Source: Scenedesmus sp. ARA3
Taxonomy: Eukaryota > Chlorophyta > Chlorophyceae > Sphaeropleales > Scenedesmaceae
NCBI GenBank assembly: GCA_004335835.1
Contig: RWJK01001491.1
Coordinates: forward strand, 53,361-117,360
Direction: 5' to 3'
Length of the DNA stretch: 64,000 nt
Positions within the stretch are counted from its first letter, which is position 1. Every line of letters begins with the position of its first letter. Positions 58,450-64,000 of the stretch are shown here, piece after piece. Under the pieces are notes generated by a model. The model made no database searches. It saw nothing but the letters and a program-made list of their open reading frames with translations, and was not told the origin of the DNA. The translations under genes were made by a program, and so were the position numbers.

Positions 58450-59199
58450 TTGCAGGAACCTTTGCAGCCGCAGTATGCAGAGGTGCTGCAGCCAGCAGCA
58501 GACCCTTTGGTGCAGCGCTGCCTGGCAGCACTGTACCCCAGTCAACCAAACCCAAGCACAGGCAGCAGCAGCAGCAGTAACAGCATCAGAGGCAGTGTCA
58601 AGTCCTGGTTGCAGGGAGTGTTAGGCTTACCAGGTGCAGACAGTGACCCAACAGATGTGTGGCTACCCACTCGCTGCTTGCAGCTGCTGGAGTTGCTGCA
58701 TGCAGTGCTGCCGCAGCACACGCTTATTGCAGCTGACTTTGACGCCCTGCCTGATGTTGTGGTGCCAGGGCGCAACGCTCCACTGGTGTCAGGCCGGCAA
58801 GGCGCAGGTGTTACTGTGGATTACCATACAGTGCTCGTGCCCTGGGGAGCTGCGGACATCTTCTTTCCAACAGATTTTGACAGCCTGGCGAGGCTGTATG
58901 CTGCTGCAGCGGACAGTGGCCCGCAGATATATGCGGCGGAAGCTGCTGCAGTGGCAGCAGCTGAAGCAAAGGGCGGCAGGAAAGCTGGCCGCAGCAGTAG
59001 TGGCAACAGCAGCAAGCAGCAGCGGCAGGAAGCGAGTAGCGCTGTTTCCTGCAGCCATTCGCCCACAGCAGAGTTCATGGCAGCGTTTGCAGAGGCAAAG
59101 CAGACGCGGCTGCTGAGTGGGTACAACCCTTTGGTGCAGGACTGGCAGAACACGCGCGTGTTTGTAGGGGAGAGTGGCAGGAGCAGAGGGGAGCAGTAG
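55818..59199 (+). CDS. DUF185 / NDUFAF7-MidA family SAM-dependent methyltransferase, probably mitochondrial
   Basis: Five exons (55818-55982, 56393-56518, 56942-57106, 57635-57897, 58344-59199) give 524 residues with matching phase. Arg/Leu-rich MRAAGQLLRRVGGGISLQQW looks like a mitochondrial presequence. QGYFNKPQAPLSRLPQPIHF, WLTPVEVFAPWYGRALAHYM, the SAM motif VEVGGGTGTLAASVLDYI, YTTIEISSNLA and MMEVLDNLPHDR match the plant DUF185 protein of the At1g04900 type. WLPTRCLQLLELLHAVLP, IAADFDALPDVVVPGRNAPL and GAADIFFPTDF match its C-terminal half. NDUFAF7 dimethylates an arginine of complex I; whether this subfamily does the same is unknown. A Gln/Ser insert begins exon 5. The introns contain four partial exon copies. 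Confidence 0.86.
56596..56645 (+). repeat. Extra copy of the 3' end of methyltransferase exon 2
   Basis: AACCAGGCAGCGTACAAGG and the following GTGCTGGCA...GCTGCAGGTGA echo the end of exon 2 (NQAEYKAVLAELYKQLQ) about 75 bases after the used donor, with small deletions. Confidence 0.75.
56842..56892 (+). repeat. Extra copy of the 5' end of methyltransferase exon 3
   Basis: After a CTGCAG acceptor it reads VAWLTPVEVFAPWY. The used exon at 56942 reads VDWLTPVEVFAPWY. Silent changes are also present before the copies diverge. Confidence 0.88.
57299..57360 (+). repeat. Extra copy of the 3' end of methyltransferase exon 3 with donor
   Basis: The SAM motif block AIVEVGGGTGTLAASVL and its donor recur about 195 bases after the used exon end (57106). 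The three codon differences in the block are all silent. Confidence 0.88.
57947..58015 (+). repeat. Extra copy of the 3' end of methyltransferase exon 4 with donor
   Basis: SLQQHAFVLMMEVLDSLLHD plus donor recurs 50 bases after the used donor; the used exon has SLQQHVFVLMMEVLDNLPHD. There are three replacements and one silent change. Confidence 0.88.
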
Positions 59200-59500
59200 G
59201 AGTACTATGGGCTGTTTTTTTAAATGAAGTGACAAGCAAACCCTGCAGAACCCTGTCACTTGACTGAGGCATGGCAACTGCCAGTGCAGGTGCATGGCAT
59301 TATGGACTGAGACATGTCCAGGTACTGTGATCAGCATCAAATGCAATACATTGCAGCCGTTAGTTTGTGTTGCTCTCCGTTCCTGGTGAAGCAGTTGAGT
59401 CGATCACCACAACACGAATCCACCAAGACGCAGGACTTGCTGCTCTGGTATACTACATACATTTGGATCGCTTTGTTGAAGTCGCAAAGCGTCAGCAAGG

Positions 59501-61112
59501 ATGCACGGACGCCCGCGGGAGTACAAAAACAAGCTGAAGGACCCGAAAGCAGCAGAGGCGTATGCCAAGAAGGCACGTTTAGCATCGCAGAAGATGCAAA
59601 CATCTCCAACAAACACACACTTCAGTTTAGAGCCGATATCTGCGATGGATGCTGTTGTGATGTCCTGCTGCTGCTACCGCTGCTGCAGGTAGCAGCAATC
59701 AAGCAGGGCACCACCCTAGTACTGGAGTGCAGGCGCCAGCACAGATATGATCAGGCAGCACTGATAGCATCAGAGAAGATGCTGAAGGTTGTTCCAGAGG
59801 TGGGCACAAGCTGCAGTAGCAGCTGCATGCGATTGACTGTACCGAACCCTGCACCTCAACGCACTGGTAAGAAGGTTGCTGCAAGCAGTGCGTCCGCGCC
59901 CGCACACTGCCTGACATGCGTACATATTGTTCACATGTGCACAGCAAGTCCGCCAGGAAACATTCCTGCTCGGTGCTTGCTTGCAGTACACAGCGCGGTA
60001 TTGACGTGCATGGAGCAGCTGTGTAACTGCACCTCACTGCAGTCGTCGGCCGCTTGCATCCAGCCATCCTATGCCCCCACACACCCGCACTCACAACTGC
60101 CACTTCACCCTCCTATTCCTTCAAACCCCTTTCCTGCAAGCAGATCTATACCATTTGGAACTACCGCCGCGAGGCCCTGCAGCCCATCTTTGCTGCTGGC
60201 GGCGAGGCTGCAGCAGCGGCCTGTGCCGCTGAGCTGGCGCTGACTCAGGCCTGCTTGCAGGAGAACCCCAAGTCCTACTCCACCTGGCACCACAGGAAGT
60301 GGGTGGTGGCGCAGGGGCTGGCTGACTTGAGCAAGGAGCTCAAGCTGGTGGGCAGGTGCGTGGCAGGCTGATGAGGTTGATGCTTTTGGTGTGGGTTTAG
60401 GCATGCTCATGGTGGCGCAAGGGCTGGCTGACCTGGCCAAGGAGCTCAAGCTGGTGGGCAGGTGCGTGGCGCAGTGGTATCGCAGATAAGGGTTCAGCAC
60501 GCCTGCATGGACGCGACCAGCACCTAGGTCCATTGCATGCAGCAGCAGGCCGTGCACTTGTTGATGCATTCTGTCTTGGTGCTGCAACAGCTGTTCGCAG
60601 CACAGCCGCTGCTGCTGATGTAACCGTGGCGACCAGGCCTGCAGCTGACTCACCTCCACCTTGCCCTGCCTTGTTCCTTGCGCGATGCCAACGTGCAGTG
60701 CGCTGGCGCTGGATGGGCGTAACTTTCACGCCTGGAACTACCGGCAGTTCGTGGTGAAGCTCATGGGAGTTCACGCAGAGGAGGAGCTGAGTTACACCAG
60801 CAGCTTGATCGCAGCTGACTTTTCAAACTACTCTGCCTGGCACTACCGCACCATGCTGCTGCCGCGGCTGTACAACGAAGACATAGCCACAGGTATGGAT
60901 GATTGAGCTGTGTATCAGCATGCGTGTGTGTAGCCTCAACAGCAGTGCTGTTTGTGTGATACTTGTGCTTCACTGTGCTGTGCTGCCACGGCGTTACTGA
61001 AGTGCGAGGTGTCACTTTGTGCTGCTTCCGAATGTCAGCACATCGGTGACGCCCTTGTGTGTTCCGTCTTGCAGTGTCATTTGATGAGCTCATGGCGTCA
61101 GCCAGTGAACAG

Positions 61113-61145
<33 letters not shown>

Positions 61146-62291
61146 GCCAGCAGCACCACAGCAGCACACGACTCTGCAGCAGCAGGTGACAGCAGCAAAC
61201 TGGCTGCTGCTGCGGCACTGCGCGCCACTGGCTGCTTCACTGGCACAGCCTCACAGTCGCGGCCCATCCCGCTGCACGTGCTTGAACAGGAGTATGACAT
61301 GGTGCACCAGGTGGGCAGTGCTAGCCTGACAGCGAGTGATGACAACTACATTAAACATGTGACAAAACAACAGCAGCAGGCTGCTCATCCTGCACAGCCA
61401 GCAGCGTGAATGGTCGGTTGCAGCAATCGGCATGCAGCTAGTGCATCAGGTGCCTCGCTACTACCACCAGCACCGAGGATGCGCAACATGAGTGAAGTTC
61501 ATGCCAAAGCACTCATGTGCAGGTTACATTACGAATTCTACTGCTGTTTCTTGGTGCGTCCTCTGCAGGCGTTTGCCACGGACTCTGCCGACCAGAGCCC
61601 CTGGATCTACTACAGGTGGCTGCTGGGCAACAGCCTGGCACACCTCAGCCAGGCAGAACAGCGGCAGCAGCAGCAGCAGCAGCAGCAGCAGGGTGGGCAG
61701 CAGCAGCAGCAGGGTGGCGAGCAGCAGCTGGAGGAGGCCAGAGTCGTGCTGGGAGAGGTGAGAACAGCTGTAGCCGCGCCAGCTGCGTGGACCTAGGTAA
61801 CTGCAGCGGCAGCAGCAGCAGCAGCAGAAGGCAGGAACATGCTGCTGTTCTGGACAGGGCTCGTGGCGGCATGCCTCAGGCTGAACATGCGTGTACTTCC
61901 AGTGCTGCTTTGCAACAGTAAACGACTGTGCACCTTCAAGGTGGTGCCATCAACTGCAGCTGCGCGCCGTGCCTGAGCACCCCTTGCTGTCTCTATCCCC
62001 GCACACCTTCTCGTCCTGCAGGTGCTAGCGTGTGAGGTATCTCGCTTTGCTGAGCACCTGGCAGTCGACCCTGATGCCAAGTGGCCGCTGCTGATGACAG
62101 CACGCCTCAAAGAGGCTCAGGCAAGGCTGGGGCTGGCTGAGGGCCTTGGCTTAGACCCGGCAGACCTGCAGCAGCAGGTACAGCAGCTGTATGTGCGGCT
62201 GCAGCAGCTGGACCCGCTGCGGGCGGGGTACTACGCAGATGCAGCGGCAGGCAAGGCGTTTGTGGTGGTGCAGGCGCTGGGCACTGTCTGA
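59501..62291 (+). CDS. RGTA: Rab geranylgeranyltransferase alpha subunit
   Basis: Exon 1 starts MHGRPREYKNKLKD, the characteristic MHGRP start of this family; its donor is unresolved. Further exons: 59689-59799, 60144-60355, 60699-60892, 61075-61310, 61569-61757, 62022-62291, all phase-matched. The prenyltransferase alpha repeats are clear: IYTIWNYRREAL, SYSTWHHRKWVV, NFHAWNYRQFVV, NYSAWHYRTMLL, SPWIYYRWLLGN. The C-terminal exon ends LQQLDPLRAGYYADAAAGKA and LGTV stop. With the beta subunit and REP it attaches geranylgeranyl groups to Rab GTPases. A Gln/Ser-rich insert lies in exon 5 and another in exon 6. An intronic exon-end copy and a 3' array of last-exon copies follow the family pattern of this window. 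Confidence 0.9.
60411..60467 (+). repeat. Extra copy of the 3' end of Rab GGTase exon 3 with donor
   Basis: VAQGLADLAKELKLVG plus GTGCGT donor recurs about 55 bases after the used donor (60356); the used exon has VAQGLADLSKELKLVG. Two silent changes and one replacement. Confidence 0.88.
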
Positions 62292-62344
62292 GCAGCAGCA
62301 GCAGCAGCAAGGTGGGGAGCAGCAGCTGGAGCAGGCTTGGGCAG

Positions 62345-63077
62345 TGGCCTGGGGCAAGGCTCTTGTGGTGGTGAAGGCTGGGGCTGGCTGAGGGCCTGGG
62401 GCTGGACCCCGCAGAACTGCAGCAGCAGGTGCAGCAGCTGTATGTACGGCTGCAGCAGCTGGACCCGCTGCGGGCGGGGTACTATGCGGATGCAGCAGCC
62501 GGCGAGACTTTTGTGGTGGTGCAAGCACTGGGCACTGTCTGAGCAGCAGCGGAGGTGCAGCAGCAGCAGCAAGGTTGGCAGCAGCAGCTCAAGAGGGCCT
62601 GGGCTATGGCCTGCCAAGGCGTTTGTGGCGGTGCAGGCGCTGGGCACTGTCTGAGCAGCGTACAAGCAGCAGCAGCTTGGTGGGCAGCAGCAGCTGGAGG
62701 CGGCTTGGGCCATGTCTTGACAGCGTGGCAGCATTGGCGGCAGCAGCAGCAGCAGGGTGGGAAGGCTCTTCTAGCAGCTGGAGGAAGCTGGGGCCTGGGT
62801 CGTGGCTTGGCTAAGGCTTTTGTGGTGGTGCAAGCGCTGGGCACTGTCTGAGCAGCGCAGCAGCAGCAGCAGCAGCAACAAAGTCTGCAGCAGCAGCTGG
62901 AGGAGGCCTGGACAATACCTGGACATCGTTGCAGCGGCGGCAGCAGCAGGTGCAGCAGCAGCAGCAAGTGCAGCAGCAAGGTGGCAGCCACTGCTGCTGG
63001 TAGCAGCTGGAGGCGGCCTGGGCCTTGTCAAGCGTTGGCTGCGCAGCACGCTGGTGCAAGTGCTGGGCAGTGTCTGA
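62345..63077 (+). repeat. Array of partial copies of the Rab GGTase terminal exon
   Basis: After the true stop (62289-62291) the exon tail recurs. A long copy at about 62376-62541 (RLGLAEGLGLDPAELQQQVQ to the TGA) shows about 12 silent and 3 replacement codon changes in 56. Shorter tails end in the same GTC TGA at about 62652-62654, 62849-62851 and 63075-63077. CAG-rich spacers (GAGCAGCAG...) follow each stop, as they follow the true stop. Confidence 0.88.
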
Positions 63078-63130
63078 GCAACGTAGCAGGTGGGCTCAGT
63101 GATCCTTTGATGTTCACCTCACAGAGTCTG

Positions 63131-63135
63131 TGTAA
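63131..63135 (+). terminator. TGTAA poly(A) signal after the Rab GGTase array
   Basis: This is the first clear TGTAA downstream of the stop, about 0.84 kb away. If used, the whole array of exon-tail copies would lie in the 3' UTR. Confidence 0.4.
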
Positions 63136-63390
63136 AACCAATCACGTATGTTACAGGGTCCTTCAGCGTACAAGTAGGTGGGCTTGTGCAGTGGCCCACC
63201 CATGGGCTGGCCAGCTGGCAGCCGGCTCACAGCTGCTAGGCGCCACCACTGCATGGCTGCCTGCATGCCTTGCTTGCTGCTGGCCCAGCAGTATGATAAC
63301 CACACCTTCCCCAGATACTGTACAGTTTCCTGAACTCTAATCAACGGTGCAAGGCAGTGCAGTGGACAGTGAAAGCGCCCTGTGTACAAC

Positions 63391-63871
63391 ACTCTGGTCA
63401 GAACTCGTTCCCTAACCGTTCCCTAACCCTTCCCTAGCCATTCCCTAAAAGTTGCAGCAGCTGTTTCTCGCATATACAGAGCCTGTAGAGAGTGAAACGC
63501 ATTGTATTATATATTATATTGTCCACTTGTACTTATTTTGAAGCTGGCAGCCAGGTAGGCGACCCTCACCATTGCTGTGCCTGCTCCTGCAGTGGGTCCT
63601 GCTGACTGCTGCTGCTGCTGCTGCTACCAGTGCTGCTGAAGGTGCTGCGTGTTGTGCATCTTTGCCGTTGGATGAAGTACATTATGAATACGATCAACGT
63701 GCTTCTGCGTGTATCAGCGCAACTTGTGCTGCACTTCTGCACACTTCAAGTGGACCTGCCTGCGGCACTGAGCTGCTGGCAGCAGATGCAGCAGCTCCAC
63801 TAGTGCCACGAGCAAAATCACGCTCACCAAGTGATGGTGCTCGGTGAGATGTTGAAATCAAATACAAAGCA
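63391..63871 (+). repeat. Dispersed direct repeat, copy 2
   Basis: It matches 48433-48920. Here the sequence continues past the point where copy 1 meets the N gap, giving CACACTCTTGTACGTGATAT and then two GTCAAAGTTTGAC units near 63919-63945. This copy lacks one of the [13 protein letters not shown] units of copy 1. Confidence 0.85.
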
Positions 63872-64000
63872 CACTCTTGTACGTGATATAATGCAAGCTC
63901 AGCAGTGCCGTCAAAGTTTGACTGTCAAAGTTTGACGGTCAAACATAGCTCTGTCACAGGTGTCATGCCAAGACATTTGACTGGGGCCGAAACAGATGGA

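Noticed and set aside
7909..59199. A complex I gene cluster (NDUFA6 and the NDUFAF7-family protein)
   Set aside because: They are 46 kb apart with unrelated genes between, and the methyltransferase belongs to a plant subfamily with unproven complex I function.

Overview
The window is nuclear DNA of a green alga, most likely Chlorophyceae. The signs are intron-dense genes with GTGAGT/GTGAGC donors and CAG acceptors, TGTAA poly(A) signals, moderately high GC, very many CAG/CTG triplet tracts, Ser-Pro-rich secreted linkers, and gene families that match plant and Chlamydomonas proteins. The species is not identified. Two runs of N mark assembly gaps (1648-1696 and 48921-48970). No tRNA, rRNA, CRISPR array or bacterial-type operon was seen.

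Layout, left to right. A TMEM209-like membrane protein (minus, 1159-7596) is divergent from the complex I LYR subunit NDUFA6/B14 (plus, 7909-10136). A degenerate Ser-Pro linker plus Ig-like domain gene follows (plus, 12147-13015). Next come a PAS/coiled-coil cyclic nucleotide phosphodiesterase (minus, 15188-23741 or further) and histone acetyltransferase HAT1 (minus, 24619-29280). HAT1 is divergent from the biotin enzyme BioF (plus, 29595-33424), which ends in a peroxisomal SKL. A secreted zinc metalloprotease (minus, 35901-42890) is divergent from a small secreted cysteine-rich protein (plus, 43431-45086). The right part is all plus strand: the C-terminal end of a Nudix hydrolase (up to 50328), eIF6 (51273-54476), a DUF185/NDUFAF7-family methyltransferase (55818-59199) and the Rab geranylgeranyltransferase alpha subunit (59501-62291). 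Most exon models were built by hand from splice sites with matching phase. Those for TMEM209, NDUFA6, HAT1, BioF, eIF6 and the methyltransferase close as complete reading frames. The genes are mostly unrelated housekeeping functions rather than a pathway cluster.

The unusual feature is a repeated architecture. In at least seven genes the introns contain partial extra copies of the neighbouring exon, always including its splice site: copies of exon heads lie upstream of the exon, copies of exon tails downstream. Several differ from the used exon almost only at synonymous positions. The clearest is a 130-base copy of an eIF6 exon with 10 codon differences, all silent. Either junction-spanning duplication is a major source of intron growth here, with the copies kept under coding constraint or gene conversion, or diverged haplotypes or paralogues were interleaved during assembly. 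Both gaps are bordered by such copies, so the second explanation must be tested first.
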